A stretch of DNA of 5,064 bases from Acetoanaerobium sp041831635 (lineage in GTDB: Bacteria; Bacillota; Clostridia; Peptostreptococcales; Filifactoraceae). Shown here in pieces: positions 5,021 through 5,064 of this stretch. A program made the position numbers and the translations under genes. Each line of letters opens with the position of its first letter. Position 1 is the first letter of the stretch. The stretch lies in NCBI GenBank assembly GCA_041831635.1, contig JBHASY010000052.1, forward strand, positions 1 through 5,064, written 5' to 3'. The notes under the pieces are model-generated. The model was not told the origin of the DNA and did no database searches. It saw only the letters and a list, made by a program, of their open reading frames with translations.

Positions 5021-5064
5021 CAAAAGTAATCTTTATAAACGAAAAATTTTTTTGATTTATAAAA

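Overview
The window looks like a piece of a low-G+C Gram-positive anaerobe, probably Clostridia. The intergenic DNA is very A+T-rich, the Shine-Dalgarno sequences are strong (AGGAGG, GGAGGAG, AGAGGAG), and a VanW-domain exported protein and a Prx1-type peroxiredoxin are present. This placement is inference; no rRNA, tRNA or species-specific marker is available.

Positions 1-1368 are nearly all of an IS256-family insertion sequence. Its intact 414-residue transposase lies on the minus strand. One terminal inverted repeat ends at about 1368, and the other end lies just outside the window. The element looks richer in G+C than its surroundings: line 481-540 has 29 of 60 G+C, against 14 of 60 for line 2221-2280. 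It sits in the remnant of a minus-strand XRE/Cro-type helix-turn-helix regulator gene (about 1369-1543), which is also damaged at its other end.

Positions 1544-3538 are a plus-strand region. An intergenic control region has an extended -10 promoter and a perfect 10-bp inverted repeat. It is followed by a secreted VanW-family protein (GTG start at 1717), a long hairpin that is a probable terminator, and a GNAT acetyltransferase (3086-3538). The acetyltransferase has a strong Shine-Dalgarno but only a weak promoter candidate.

Positions 3584-3621 hold a 16-bp perfect-stem bidirectional terminator between converging transcription units. Positions 3723-4951 on the minus strand are a translationally coupled pair (TAATG overlap): a typical 2-Cys peroxiredoxin followed by a YjjG/YfnB-type HAD nucleotidase. 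Peroxide removal and disposal of damaged nucleotides would make a sensible oxidative-stress operon. The DNA upstream of the peroxiredoxin has weak PerR-box-like matches.

I see no wholly new multi-gene system. The most interesting structures are a hairpin in the transposase mRNA that buries its Shine-Dalgarno, the IS insertion in a regulator remnant next to an operator-like inverted repeat ahead of vanW, and the coupled peroxiredoxin-nucleotidase pair.
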